Of a stretch of 64,000 nucleotides of DNA, positions 49,166-58,890 are shown piece by piece; the first letter of the stretch is position 1; each line of letters opens with the position of its first letter. This DNA comes from Proteobacteria bacterium HN_bin10 (GTDB taxonomy: Bacteria > Pseudomonadota > Alphaproteobacteria > Caulobacterales > Aquidulcibacteraceae): assembly GCA_002083515.1 (NCBI GenBank), contig LWDN01000080.1, forward strand, positions 1 through 64,000. The letters run 5' to 3'. A model generated the notes under the pieces. That model was not told the DNA's origin. It saw only the letters and a program-made list of their open reading frames with translations, and ran no database searches. A program made the position numbers and the translations under genes.

Positions 49166-49873
49166 ATGTTTCGGCGAGTGTTCGCGCCCATGTCACGCAT
49201 CGCACTCATCGCCGGCGCCCTGGCGGCCGCCCTCATTCTCTCAAACTCCGCCGCAGGACAGACCTCGCCGACAGCCGCGCTACAGCGCGCAATCGCGGAG
49301 AGCGCCCGTCTGAACGTCGCCCTTGCCTTCGACATAGAACACATCTTCGAGGGCGAGACGTTGCGTGCTCGTTTCACCCCGGATGCACAACCGAGACTGC
49401 GCCTTGTCTCGCCGACAACCCTCGCCGGACTGAGCGAGCAGCAGCGCACGGACTTTGACTATCTGGTCCAAAGCGTCGATGGCGTGCCGTGGTGTGCGAA
49501 CCAGCTCTTGCGGCACGTGCGCGACGTTCGTCTCGCGCGCGAAGACGATCGCATCGCCGTCTACACATTCCAGCCCACCGCAGAAAGCGTGACCGGCGAA
49601 CAGACCCGCCAAGTCGTGAACCATCTGCGTGGCGAGATCACGATCGTGAAGGCGACCCAAGACGTGTCGCAGATGCGGCTCTATGCGCCACGCGCCTTTC
49701 GGCCCGCCCCAATTGCACGGGTGGAGAGCTATAACATCACGATCACCTGTGCGCTGGCGCCAAACGGGCGATACTATGTTGCAGAACAAGTACGGCGCGT
49801 GCGCGCCAGTTCATTCGGACGCCCGTTCAATGTCGATGTCGTGAGGCGAAATCGCATCGTGACGGCGCAATAG
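49166..49873 (+). CDS. Secreted protein of unknown function
   Basis: A 235-residue protein with a Sec signal peptide (SRIALIAGALAAALILSNSAAGQ; cleavage near residue 31). Two Cys (VPWCANQ and ITCALAP) may pair. The mature sequence is mixed alpha/beta with no recognised domain. A second ATG at 49190 would give a more compact signal peptide; ribosome-binding sites do not decide between them. It is divergent from paralogue C and lies 149 bp before paralogue D. Confidence 0.65.
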   Translation: MFRRVFAPMSRIALIAGALAAALILSNSAAGQTSPTAALQRAIAESARLNVALAFDIEHIFEGETLRARFTPDAQPRLRLVSPTTLAGLSEQQRTDFDYLVQSVDGVPWCANQLLRHVRDVRLAREDDRIAVYTFQPTAESVTGEQTRQVVNHLRGEITIVKATQDVSQMRLYAPRAFRPAPIARVESYNITITCALAPNGRYYVAEQVRRVRASSFGRPFNVDVVRRNRIVTAQ

Positions 49874-50022
49874 AAATGCTCACAAGCGCGAATTGAAGCG
49901 ATGCGAGACGCGTGCGTCGTCACCAAAGATCACAGCCGCGCAACCTTCAGCTATAGCCATTTTATCGATAGTCGAGAAGTTTTGCGCTTTGGGTGTTCGG
50001 CACCCGCACTGGAGCGCCGCGT

Positions 50023-50733
50023 TTGAGCAACGACTATTCTCCTCGCACCAGCGCCAGACTGGCGGGGTTCATCTATCTGATCGTGATCTTGGGCGGCAGC
50101 TTCTCCGAGGCCTTCGTCCGGCAGCGGCTTGTCGTACTGGGCGACGCAAGCGCGACCGCCGTCAATATCGCGGCGAACGAGCCGCTCATGCGCCTCGCCT
50201 TCGCCGCCGACATCATCCCCCTGCTGCTCAACATGGTGCTGGCGGCGATCCTTTATCGGCTCTTCCGAGTGGTCAGCAAGCAGGGCGCGCTGACCGCCGC
50301 GTTCTTTGTGCTGGTGAGCAGCGCGGTGCAGGCTGCGGCGATGGCGTTCCATATCGCTGCCATCATCGTGCTCCGCGGCAGTCCGGCCTTTTCTGGCTTC
50401 GATCCCGAGCAATTGGAGTCGCTGTCCTATCTATTTCTGCGCCTCCATGCGTACACGTACACGATCGCGCTTCTTTTCTTCGGAGGTGGGGCGCTCACGC
50501 TTGGCGTCTTGCTGCTTCGTTCGATATTCATGCCCCGCGTGCTCGGCCTGTTCATGTGCCTGGCCGGCGCCTGCTATCTCGCCAACAGCATGCTCTACTT
50601 CGTGGCGCCCAACCTATCCTCGATCGCGCTCTTGCTGCCGGCGCTGCTTGGTGAGGGAAGTCTGACGCTCTGGTTTTTGTTTGTCGGCTTGAATGAAGCC
50701 GCTTGGCGCCGCCAAGCGGGACTCGAGGCCTAA
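50023..50733 (+). CDS. DUF4386 membrane protein, paralogue D
   Basis: A 236-residue protein with about six membrane segments: SARLAGFIYLIVILGGSFSE, then LGDASATAVNIAANEPLMRLA with the shared motif, and GEGSLTLWFLFVGLNEAAWRR at the end. It is closest to paralogue B by eye (both have SF.EAFVR / SFGEFFVR after the first segment). I use TTG 50023 with GGAG eight bases upstream; a GTG at 49993 is the alternative. A small membrane protein gene follows after 31 bp. Confidence 0.82.
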   Translation: MSNDYSPRTSARLAGFIYLIVILGGSFSEAFVRQRLVVLGDASATAVNIAANEPLMRLAFAADIIPLLLNMVLAAILYRLFRVVSKQGALTAAFFVLVSSAVQAAAMAFHIAAIIVLRGSPAFSGFDPEQLESLSYLFLRLHAYTYTIALLFFGGGALTLGVLLLRSIFMPRVLGLFMCLAGACYLANSMLYFVAPNLSSIALLLPALLGEGSLTLWFLFVGLNEAAWRRQAGLEA

Positions 50734-50764
50734 AGAACTATCCAACGGAAAGAAGGATCGTCTC

Positions 50765-51181
50765 ATGGCGCAGATTTCGCTGCTTCGCCTCTATATCTTG
50801 CGCGCTACGTATCTCTTCACAGCCGGCGGCATATTCACCTTCATCTGGCCCATGATCATCGAGCATCGCCTCAGTTTGCCGCTGATGACCGGCGTCGGCT
50901 GGAGCATGCTCGGCGCGGTCGGCATTCTTGCAGCTTTGGGATTGCGTTACCCGCTGCAGATGCTGCCAGTGCTCTTATTTGAACTCATCTGGAAAGTGAT
51001 TTGGCTCGCTGCGTTTGCACTCCCACTCTGGCGCGCCGATCAAGTCGATGCTGACACGGCGCAATCCATTTTTGAGTGCTCTTTGGCCATAATCATCGTT
51101 ATCGCCGTGCCGTGGCCTTACGTCTTTCACCACTACATCGCCAAGCGCGGCGAACGCTGGGGACCTTCGACGGTCACGTGA
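50765..51181 (+). CDS. Small integral membrane protein of unknown function
   Basis: A 138-residue protein with about four hydrophobic segments: LRATYLFTAGGIFTFIWPMI, SMLGAVGILAALGL, LLFELIWKVIWLAAFALPL and LAIIIVIAVPWPYVFHHYI. ATG 50765 is preceded by GAAGGA. It is probably cotranscribed with paralogue D. No domain was recognised, though similar small proteins annotated only as hypothetical are familiar near DUF4386 genes. Confidence 0.7.
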   Translation: MAQISLLRLYILRATYLFTAGGIFTFIWPMIIEHRLSLPLMTGVGWSMLGAVGILAALGLRYPLQMLPVLLFELIWKVIWLAAFALPLWRADQVDADTAQSIFECSLAIIIVIAVPWPYVFHHYIAKRGERWGPSTVT

Positions 51182-51251
51182 CGGCTCGGCTCTCTTCACA
51201 ACCTGCTCCACCCGCGTCATCGGCGACCGAGGTTGTCCCCTACGTCTTAGG

Positions 51252-51275
51252 CACACAGTGTCACCTAATGTCCCC
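51252..51275 (+). repeat. Variant CACAGTGTCACCTAATGTCC motif next to tRNA-Val
   Basis: The stretch shares AGTGTCACCT with the RAYT-linked motif at 42.1 and 63.5 kb and has the same orientation, but then reads AATGTCCCC. It lies 9-32 bp from the 3' end of tRNA-Val, at the right edge of the accessory block. Possibly a related REP end; chance similarity is not excluded. Confidence 0.35.
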
Positions 51276-51283
51276 GGGCTGGA

Positions 51284-51358
<75 letters not shown>

Positions 51359-51420
51359 TAAACCACCAAAGGTCACCGTTGGGTCCGGCGGTATAGACCG
51401 GCTGCGGCCAGCGCCGCAAG

Positions 51421-51531
51421 TTGGGGATTGGAGTTTCGGGGTTGGGGATTGGAAGCGCTCAAAGCAACGCCCAAGAACCGCTTCAAGCGCGGCGCGGTCC
51501 CCCAATCTCTAATCCCAAATCCCCAATCCCG
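51421..51531 (+). repeat. Heptad-based palindrome between tRNA-Val and cpdR
   Basis: The left arm (51421-51452) is TTGGGGA TTGGAGT TTCGGGG TTGGGGA TTGGA. The right arm (51498-51531) is CCCCCAA TCTCTAA TCCCAAA TCCCCAA TCCCGA. Both have a strict 7-base period and are inverted. It ends 4 bp from the cpdR stop codon and could act as its transcript end. Confidence 0.75.
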
Positions 51532-51534
51532 AGT

Positions 51535-51897
51535 TCAAGCCGCCGCGATCACGCGTTCGATCTCGACCACCAGGTCCTTCAGGTGGAACGGCTTCGACAG
51601 CACTTTCGCGTCTTTCGGCGCCTGGTTCTGGGCCGACAGCGCCACCGCCGCGAAGCCGGTGATAAAGACTATTTTCATCGCCGGATCGGTTTCGGCCCCG
51701 CGCCGCGCCAGCTCGATGCCATCGAGGCCCGGCATGACGATGTCGGTCAACAGCAGGTCGAACGAGCCGTGCTCGAGCGCTTCCCAGGCGGAATCGCCGT
51801 CGCCATAGCCGGCCACGTCGTGGCCCGCGCGCGACAAGCTTGAAACGAGAAAAGCCCGCAACGAATCGTCGTCTTCGGCCAACAGGATACGCGCCAT
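51535..51897 (-). CDS. cpdR: Single-domain response regulator CpdR
   Basis: A 120-residue stand-alone receiver. MARILLAEDDDSLRAFLVSS holds the acidic pocket, phospho-acceptor D52 is in LLLTDIVMPGLDGIELARR, and VFITGFAAVAL and KVLSKPFHLKDLVVEIERV complete the receiver. This sequence pattern is that of CpdR, which when unphosphorylated delivers ClpXP to the old pole and promotes degradation of CtrA and other substrates. It is divergent from an N-formylglutamate amidohydrolase gene. With ctrA at 9.5 kb, both substrate and adaptor of this circuit are in the window. Confidence 0.93.
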   Translation of the reverse strand: MARILLAEDDDSLRAFLVSSLSRAGHDVAGYGDGDSAWEALEHGSFDLLLTDIVMPGLDGIELARRGAETDPAMKIVFITGFAAVALSAQNQAPKDAKVLSKPFHLKDLVVEIERVIAAA

Positions 51898-52043
51898 GCG
51901 TCAAACGCTCCGGACTGCTCCGGCCCCTCAGAAGCGGTAGCCCTTAGCATAATTCGGGTAAAGGGCGGCTGAAGCGTCCCACACAGCTGGTAAACAGGCG
52001 TAAACGTTGACGCGCCGTCCACACATGCGCTCAATGGCGGCGC

Positions 52044-52958
52044 ATGGATCCGTTGGATCATAGCGGCCTGGGCGCGGCGCGCGCGCCGATCGAAGCGGCG
52101 GGCGCCCCCGAAGCGCGGGCCGATCCGCCGTTCGTGCTGATCGAGCCGCTGCGGCGCACGGCACCTTTGATCTTCGCCTCGCCCCATAGCGGCCGGCGCT
52201 ATCCAGCCGAATTGCTGGCCGACGCGCGCGTCAGCCTGATCAGCCTACGCCGCTCCGAGGACGCCTATGTCGACGAATTGTTCGCCGGCGCCGCCGCTCA
52301 TGGCGCCGCCGTGCTCTCGGCCAACATCGCGCGCGCTTACGTCGATCTCAATCGCGATCCGGGCGAACTCGACCCCGACATGTTCGACGAACACATGCCG
52401 CCCTCCCCCAACACCGGATCGGCGCGGGTGCAGGCGGGCCTGGGCGCCATCCCCAAAGTGAGCGGCGACGGCCAGACCATCTATCGCCGCAAGCTCTCGC
52501 TCGACGAAGCGGCGCGGCGCATCAACACCGTGCACCGGCCCTATCATGCGCTGCTGCAGAATCTGGTGGCGGAAACGAAGGAAGCCTTCGGCTGCGCCGT
52601 GCTGGTCGATTGCCACTCGATGCCGAACAACGCCCGCGGCGCGCATGCGCCCGACATCGTGCTGGGCGACCGCTTCGGCGCCTCGTGCCATCCTTCGGTG
52701 ACGGCGTTGGCGGAAGCGACGCTGCGGCGCTTGGGTTATCGCGTCGCCCGCAACACGCCGTTCGCCGGCGGCCACACGACGCAAACCTATGGCCGCCCCG
52801 CCGCCGGCATGCACGCGCTGCAGATCGAGATCAATCGCGGGCTTTACGTCGATGAGCGCACGCTGGAGCGCACCAACGGCTATGTGCGCGTGCGCGCCGA
52901 CATGACGCGGCTGGCCGAAGCGCTCAGCGCGGCGGCGCTGCATCGGAGTTTGGCATAG
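52044..52958 (+). CDS. N-formylglutamate amidohydrolase family protein
   Basis: A 304-residue zinc-dependent hydrolase (PF05013). The sequence shows LIFASPHSGRRYP, RSEDAYVDELFAGAA, ARAYVDLNRDPGELDP, VDCHSMPNNARGAHAPDIVLG and GGHTTQTYGRP, with His/Glu positions suitable for metal binding. The reference reaction is N-formylglutamate to glutamate and formate in histidine degradation, but no hut genes are adjacent, so the substrate is uncertain. Start is ATG 52044, divergent from cpdR by 146 bp. Confidence 0.88.
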   Translation: MDPLDHSGLGAARAPIEAAGAPEARADPPFVLIEPLRRTAPLIFASPHSGRRYPAELLADARVSLISLRRSEDAYVDELFAGAAAHGAAVLSANIARAYVDLNRDPGELDPDMFDEHMPPSPNTGSARVQAGLGAIPKVSGDGQTIYRRKLSLDEAARRINTVHRPYHALLQNLVAETKEAFGCAVLVDCHSMPNNARGAHAPDIVLGDRFGASCHPSVTALAEATLRRLGYRVARNTPFAGGHTTQTYGRPAAGMHALQIEINRGLYVDERTLERTNGYVRVRADMTRLAEALSAAALHRSLA

Positions 52959-52991
52959 GTCTGCTCTGGCGAGATTGTTCGCAGAACGAAA

Positions 52992-53094
52992 CTCCGAGGA
53001 CCGCCGGCTTCCAGCCGGCTCGCGGAGTCTCGATTTGGCGGCGGCGGCGCGGTCTGAATCTGAGGGGCCGGCTGGAAGCCGGCGGTCCTCGGAG
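52992..53094 (+). repeat. Element with 28-bp perfect inverted arms
   Basis: The arms 52992-53019 and 53067-53094 are perfect inverted copies; each begins or ends with CTCCGAGGACCGCCGGC and contains the hairpin GCCGGCT-TCC-AGCCGGC. The 47-bp centre is G/C-rich. The element lies 34 bp after the amidohydrolase stop. Its GGACCGC start recalls the hairpins at 30.97 kb. Confidence 0.75.
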
Positions 53095-53107
53095 CCTAGC
53101 GCTCAAG

Positions 53108-53137
53108 AAAAAACCGCCGGGCTTGGGGCCCGGCGGT
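53108..53137 (-). terminator. Strong intrinsic terminator facing left
   Basis: On the minus strand a 10-bp perfect stem ACCGCCGGGC/GCCCGGCGGT (53128-53137 with 53113-53122) with a 5-nt loop is followed by six T (complement of A 53108-53113). No minus-strand protein gene lies upstream within several kilobases, so it must end another transcript. Confidence 0.85.
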
Positions 53138-53200
53138 GGAGGTAAAATAGGGAGGAAACGCCCGAATAGGGCGGCTGGGGCGTCGCGAAACGCGCCAACG
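53108..53200 (-). ncRNA. Candidate small regulatory RNA with two anti-Shine-Dalgarno CCTCC motifs
   Basis: Upstream of the leftward terminator, the minus strand shows a hairpin CGCCC-TATTC-GGGCG (53159-53173), an imperfect hairpin GGCG...CGCC (53179-53196), and between hairpin and terminator an unpaired pyrimidine stretch with CCTCCC and CCTCC (complements of 53150-53155 and 53138-53142). C-rich, anti-Shine-Dalgarno loops next to a Rho-independent terminator are typical of alphaproteobacterial trans-acting sRNAs. No significant open frame exists on this strand here. The 5' end and promoter were not identified; the RNA could extend to about 53260. Confidence 0.45.
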
Positions 53201-53433
53201 CAACGAACTTATGCCGCACCGCAGCAAGACGCAAGCCGGCCACCGCGTCACGTTTCTGTAAGTATTGTTACAATACTGATTTAGTTAGTTTTTCTTACCC
53301 GTTATCCCATATTGCACATGCTCACATCCGCGTGTGGATGGATGTTGGCTCGGAAATATCGGGGTCTGCCGTTGAAGCCGGCCCCCGAGGCGGGCAGAAG
53401 CCTCCCCTTCCCGTTCCGAAAGCCCCGATTTCC
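53138..53433 (+). other. Long non-coding gap before typA
   Basis: Together with the repeat and terminator to its left, this 296-bp stretch makes the largest gene-free region (52959-53433). Beyond the candidate minus-strand RNA it holds an A/T-rich part (53250-53320) with a perfect dyad, and a G/C-rich typA leader (53340-53433) with an imperfect hairpin CTGCCG...CGGGCAG. The frame of typA is open from 53332, but the extra 34 residues are not family-like. Confidence 0.6.
53261..53277 (+). promoter_or_regulatory. Perfect A/T-rich operator-like dyad upstream of typA
   Basis: AGTATTGTTACAATACT is an 8+1+8 perfect palindrome in the most A/T-rich spot of the region. It lies 156 bp before the typA ATG and just upstream of the candidate minus-strand RNA. 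The size and symmetry suit a dimeric repressor operator, identity unknown. No convincing -35/-10 pair was found beside it. Confidence 0.45.
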
Positions 53434-55263
<1,830 letters not shown>

Positions 55264-55338
55264 GCAAGTCCGGCCAACATGGCAGGCTGCCGCGAGGGTT
55301 GACGGACGATCGGGCGAAAGGCTCTATTCATCACTGTT

Positions 55339-56079
55339 GTGAAGCAGAAGATGCAAATTTTGGCTGGCCTTACCGCCGCTTTATGCCTGATGTCGCATCT
55401 GGCCCTAGCGCAACCCTCTCCCGCGCTCGATCCCTACTTGATTGCCATGCAGGAAACGCTTCGGTTTGATGCTGACGATATTCGCGTCGCAAACGAGGTG
55501 CGGCGGGGCGATGCGATTGTCTCCATGGGCGTGGCGCACCTGAGAACCGGAATTCTCCAAAACGAGCTGCGCCGAAGCCGCGCGCTTGTCAGCGTGCTCC
55601 CCGCCGGCGTGCCCGGGTTCTACGCAGGTCAGTTCGCCGAAGAGGGCCGGGAGCCGGGCGAAATGTGGTGTTTCGCGCGGGCCACTCGTTTTGAATCAGG
55701 CGCGCGATGCATTGTGGAAACGTTCGCCGGCTGGATCGAAGCCGGCGATCCCAGCAACCCGTACTTTCCTCTCGCAGCGCAAATTAACCCTCAGGCGCCG
55801 CCGGTACCGACTCCTGTGATCGAGGAACAGCCGGTTGATGTGCATCCCGACTTACGCGTCGAGTACATCTTGCGAGGTTGGGGCAACGGTTACGTCGATG
55901 TGCAGTTGCGGCTCGGCGGCAGGCCAATCCTCGCGGTCGGCGCTTTCAAGCGCATTCGAACCGAAGCGGATGGCAGCGCTCTCCTGCCCACACCGTTTGG
56001 GGTGATCCGAATGGAGCGGGATGGCCCGGCGCGGGCGCGTGTTTCGTTGATCGGTCCTGCTACCGCCACAATCCAGTAG
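55339..56079 (+). CDS. Secreted protein of unknown function
   Basis: A 246-residue protein with Sec signal peptide KMQILAGLTAALCLMSHLALA, cleaved before QPSPAL. Two Cys lie in MWCFARAT and ARCIVETF. A Pro-rich linker (NPQAPPVPTPVIEEQP, about residues 150-165) separates two parts of the mature protein, the second rich in beta-strand pattern. Start is GTG 55339; ATG 55351 is an alternative closer to the h-region. No domain recognised. It stands alone between typA and the XRE gene. Confidence 0.65.
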   Translation: MKQKMQILAGLTAALCLMSHLALAQPSPALDPYLIAMQETLRFDADDIRVANEVRRGDAIVSMGVAHLRTGILQNELRRSRALVSVLPAGVPGFYAGQFAEEGREPGEMWCFARATRFESGARCIVETFAGWIEAGDPSNPYFPLAAQINPQAPPVPTPVIEEQPVDVHPDLRVEYILRGWGNGYVDVQLRLGGRPILAVGAFKRIRTEADGSALLPTPFGVIRMERDGPARARVSLIGPATATIQ

Positions 56080-56301
56080 CGCGCCGCCCCGCGCGCCTGA
56101 GTTGGAACGCCTCATGGGCGCGCGTTCACCAAAAACAGCGCCCCGAAATGGCGCAGATTTCGCGCTCCGCGCGCCCAGCATCGTCAACAAACCCTAACGG
56201 CGGCGCAATTCGCTCCGCCGATGCGTGGCACGGCTCGTGCTCTCCAACCGCGCATAAGGCGGGCCCATGGGGGACACCGCCGTGAACAAGGGCGCACACA
56301 C

Positions 56302-56703
56302 ATGGCTAACGCCATTGACCTCCATGTCGGCAAGCGGCTTCGCCGCCGTCGCCGGCTCCTGGGCCTCACCCAGCAACAACTGGCTGAGTCCATCGGCATC
56401 CGCTTTCAACAAATCCAGAAGTACGAATGCGGCGCCAACCGCGTCACCGCGAGCCGTCTTTACGAACTCGCCGTGGCGCTGAACGTGCCGGTCAACTATT
56501 TCTTCGAAGGCCTGCAGCAGGTCGCGGCGCCGGCGACCCCCGGCGCGCCGGCCAACGACCGCGACCTGATCGCGGCCGACGTGCTCTCACAAAAGGAAAC
56601 GCTGGAACTGATCCGCGCTTATTACAAGCTCGGCGAACGTCCGCGCCGGCGCCTCCTGGATCTCGCCAAGGCGCTGCAAGACGAATCCACCGACGCGGCC
56701 TAA
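56302..56703 (+). CDS. XRE-family transcriptional regulator (PraR-like)
   Basis: A 133-residue Cro/C1-type repressor. IDLHVGKRLRRRRRLLGLTQ opens the HTH, followed by QQLAESIGIRFQQIQKYECG and ANRVTASRLYELAVALNVPV, which together cover residues 6-70. The IRFQQIQKYE and PVNYFFEGL patterns match the PraR/PhrR group of alphaproteobacteria. The C-terminal helix (TLELIRAYYKLGERPRRRLL) probably dimerises. ATG 56302 follows AAGGGCG. Its transcript ends at the hairpin at 56735. Targets are unknown. Confidence 0.88.
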   Translation: MANAIDLHVGKRLRRRRRLLGLTQQQLAESIGIRFQQIQKYECGANRVTASRLYELAVALNVPVNYFFEGLQQVAAPATPGAPANDRDLIAADVLSQKETLELIRAYYKLGERPRRRLLDLAKALQDESTDAA

Positions 56704-56734
56704 TTCGCCGTCACGGTTTGGGGGAACGGGGACG

Positions 56735-56760
56735 GGCTCGCTGAAAAGCGGGCCTGTTTT
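56735..56760 (+). terminator. Intrinsic terminator after the XRE gene
   Basis: An 8-bp stem GGCTCGCT/AGCGGGCC (one G-U pair) closed by a GAAA tetraloop (56743-56746) is followed by TGTTTT. It lies 31 bp after the XRE stop. Confidence 0.7.
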
Positions 56761-56850
56761 CCGTTTACGCGCATCTGGGCAAGCCGAGCGCCGGCGGCGT
56801 ATGCTTCGGCGGCCCGCCCTGTGGCTGTGGCGAACGGGACGAAGCGCTCT

Positions 56851-57750
56851 ATGACTGACTCGGATTGCCGCTCCTGGTTCTCGGCCGCCGATCTGCTCAC
56901 CCAAGATGCGGCCGCGCCCGTGGCGCTGATCGGCGCGCCGTTGGGATTGGGCTCGATCACGCCTGGGCGCTGCGATCTCGCGCCCGGGACCGTGCGCGCG
57001 GCGATGAAGCGCATGAGCGTCTACGACCTGGAGACGGAAACCGATCTCTCGGCCCTGCGCGTGTTCGACGCCGGCGACGCCGATATTGCGGAGCTTGAGC
57101 CCGCCGCCTCGCTGGCGCCGCTGATGGCCTGCCTCCCGCCTCTGTTGAGGCGCTACACGCTGACGCTCGTTATCGGCGGCAACAATGCGATCACGCGCCC
57201 CTGTGTGCATGCGCTCGATTCCACGCTGCAGCGTGTGGGGCTGCTCACGCTCGACGCTCATTTCGACCTGCGCGACACCGATTGCGGCCTCACCAACGGC
57301 AATCCGGTGCAGGCGTTGTTGGAGGACGGCATGCCCGGCGCGCACATCGCCCAGATTGGCCTTCTCCCCTTCGCCAACACCAAGAAGGCGCACGAGAAGG
57401 CGAAAGCGGCGGGCATCTATGTCGCCACTGCCGCCGCCTGCAAAGCGCAAGGCCTTGCCGCCATCGCCGCCAACGCGCTTGAGCGCCTGGCTTCGCGATG
57501 CGATGTGATTCATGTCGATTTCGATATCGACGTCATCGAGCGCAGCGCCATGCCCGGCGCGCCCGGCGCGCGGCCGGGCGGCGTAACCGCGCAGGATTTC
57601 TTCGATGCGACGCGGCTCATTTGCGCGCATCCTAAGGTACGCTCGGTCGATCTGACCGAGTTCGATCCCTCGCTCGATGTCGCCGCCATCAGCGCGCTGA
57701 CGGCGGCGCGCTGGGTTTGTGAAACGCTCGCGGGGGTCTTAAAGCGCTAA
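56851..57750 (+). CDS. Arginase/agmatinase/formiminoglutamase-family protein with altered first metal motif
   Basis: A 299-residue ureohydrolase-fold protein. The second metal motif DAHFD (135-139) and third motif [16 protein letters not shown] (D223, D225) are intact, and TEFDPSLD near the end matches the family Glu. The first motif, normally GGDHS, reads GGNNA (109-113), so the usual His ligand is Asn and the adjacent Asp is also Asn. Members hydrolyse guanidino or formimino compounds; formiminoglutamase (HutG) is the nearest guess because some have Asn here. Start is ATG 56851 rather than GTG 56821. It overlaps the LuxR gene end by 4 bp. Confidence 0.82.
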   Translation: MTDSDCRSWFSAADLLTQDAAAPVALIGAPLGLGSITPGRCDLAPGTVRAAMKRMSVYDLETETDLSALRVFDAGDADIAELEPAASLAPLMACLPPLLRRYTLTLVIGGNNAITRPCVHALDSTLQRVGLLTLDAHFDLRDTDCGLTNGNPVQALLEDGMPGAHIAQIGLLPFANTKKAHEKAKAAGIYVATAAACKAQGLAAIAANALERLASRCDVIHVDFDIDVIERSAMPGAPGARPGGVTAQDFFDATRLICAHPKVRSVDLTEFDPSLDVAAISALTAARWVCETLAGVLKR

Positions 57751-58763
57751 CCAGCGGCCTCGGCGGCGCGGAACGGCGCGGCCCGGCTCAAGCGCGCCAC
57801 CGCTTCGACCTGGCTCGACACGTTGAGCCTTTCGAACATGCGCTTGGTCTGCGTGCGCACCGTTTCGACCGAAACCCCGCGCTGGCCGGCGATGTCGACA
57901 ATTTTGCGTCCGGCGACCATGCCTTCGGCGATGGCGAGTTCGCAATCGGTGAGATCGAACATCGCGCGCCACAGTTCGCCCGCCAGCGGCGGCGCGCCGT
58001 CGGGATCGGCGATGGTGAGCAGACATTTGCGCTCCGCGTGCGGCGGCGCCTTGGCGCAAATGGCGCGCGCGACATAGGGCTCGGCGCCGCTGGCGCGCCT
58101 GATGCGCACAACCGGCGCCTCCAGCTCCCCGTTCAGCGCGGCGGCGACCGCCGTTGCGAGCGTCGCCTGATCGCCGCGATCGCGGCACAGCAAGCGATCT
58201 TGCACGAGGCCCAGGCCGTCCGACCGTGCAATCATGGCCCGGCAGCTCTGGTTCATCTCAACGGCGCGCAGACGTTCATCGACGATGACGACACCGAAGG
58301 CCGACTGATCGAGCGCCGCGGACTTGAGCGCCGACTCCGTCTGCATCGCCTCCACGCGTTGCCGCGCTGTCGCGCTCGACGCCGCGATCGCCGCCACCGC
58401 CTGCAGCGGCGCTGGATCGCTCTTGAGATAGTGCAGCGCGAGCACGGTCACGCACTGGCGCCGCGACGGCGACCCCGCCATCGCCGACGCCGCCGCGATG
58501 TTGCCCAACCCGCGCGCATGCATCTGGCGCGGGCGCGCAAAGCGCTCGCCGGCCAAGGACCGGCAGTGCAGGACGAACTCGACCGGCGCATCGGAACTCA
58601 TCGAAACGATGGTCGATTTGGCGATCAGATCGCGGCAGATCAGCACCATGGCCTCGGCGCCCAGGGCCGCCGCCGTGCGGTCGAGCGGATCGCGCCAGTC
58701 GCCGCCGCAAAGGCTCGCCTCGAGCCACCAGTCGAGACACTGCAAAGGTGTTCCGTTCGCCAT
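57747..58763 (-). CDS. LuxR-family HTH transcriptional regulator
   Basis: A 338-residue protein with a C-terminal LuxR/FixJ DNA-binding domain (about 270-325): LTDCELAIAEGMVAGRKIVD then GVSVETVRTQTKRMFERLNV. The N-terminal 250 residues have a PAS-like pattern (FGVVIVDERLRAVEMNQSC) but no AHL-binding signature (no conserved WYDPW-type set), so it is not called a quorum sensor. ATG 58763 has GGGAGGCG upstream and is preferred to 58814. It is divergent from ggt and may regulate it; tail-to-tail with the ureohydrolase gene. Confidence 0.82.
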   Translation of the reverse strand: MANGTPLQCLDWWLEASLCGGDWRDPLDRTAAALGAEAMVLICRDLIAKSTIVSMSSDAPVEFVLHCRSLAGERFARPRQMHARGLGNIAAASAMAGSPSRRQCVTVLALHYLKSDPAPLQAVAAIAASSATARQRVEAMQTESALKSAALDQSAFGVVIVDERLRAVEMNQSCRAMIARSDGLGLVQDRLLCRDRGDQATLATAVAAALNGELEAPVVRIRRASGAEPYVARAICAKAPPHAERKCLLTIADPDGAPPLAGELWRAMFDLTDCELAIAEGMVAGRKIVDIAGQRGVSVETVRTQTKRMFERLNVSSQVEAVARLSRAAPFRAAEAAG

Positions 58764-58890
58764 CGCGCCCGCCTCCCGCTTTGCAATGCAGCAAGGTCGA
58801 CGGCCGATTTCCATGTGATTTTGCGCACACTAGCCTTCGCCGTTGCGCGGGCGCGGCGTCTACAGTTTAGTGGCGCGGGGAGATTGACGG

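Noticed and set aside
53332..53433. Longer TypA N-terminus starting at GTG 53332
   Set aside because: The extra 34 residues are Gly/Pro-rich and not family-like, while MAERLRNLAIIAHVDHGKT from ATG 53434 is the standard start.
57747..58763. Quorum-sensing LuxR receptor
   Set aside because: Only the HTH is LuxR-like; the N-terminal region resembles PAS rather than an autoinducer-binding domain, and no luxI gene is nearby.
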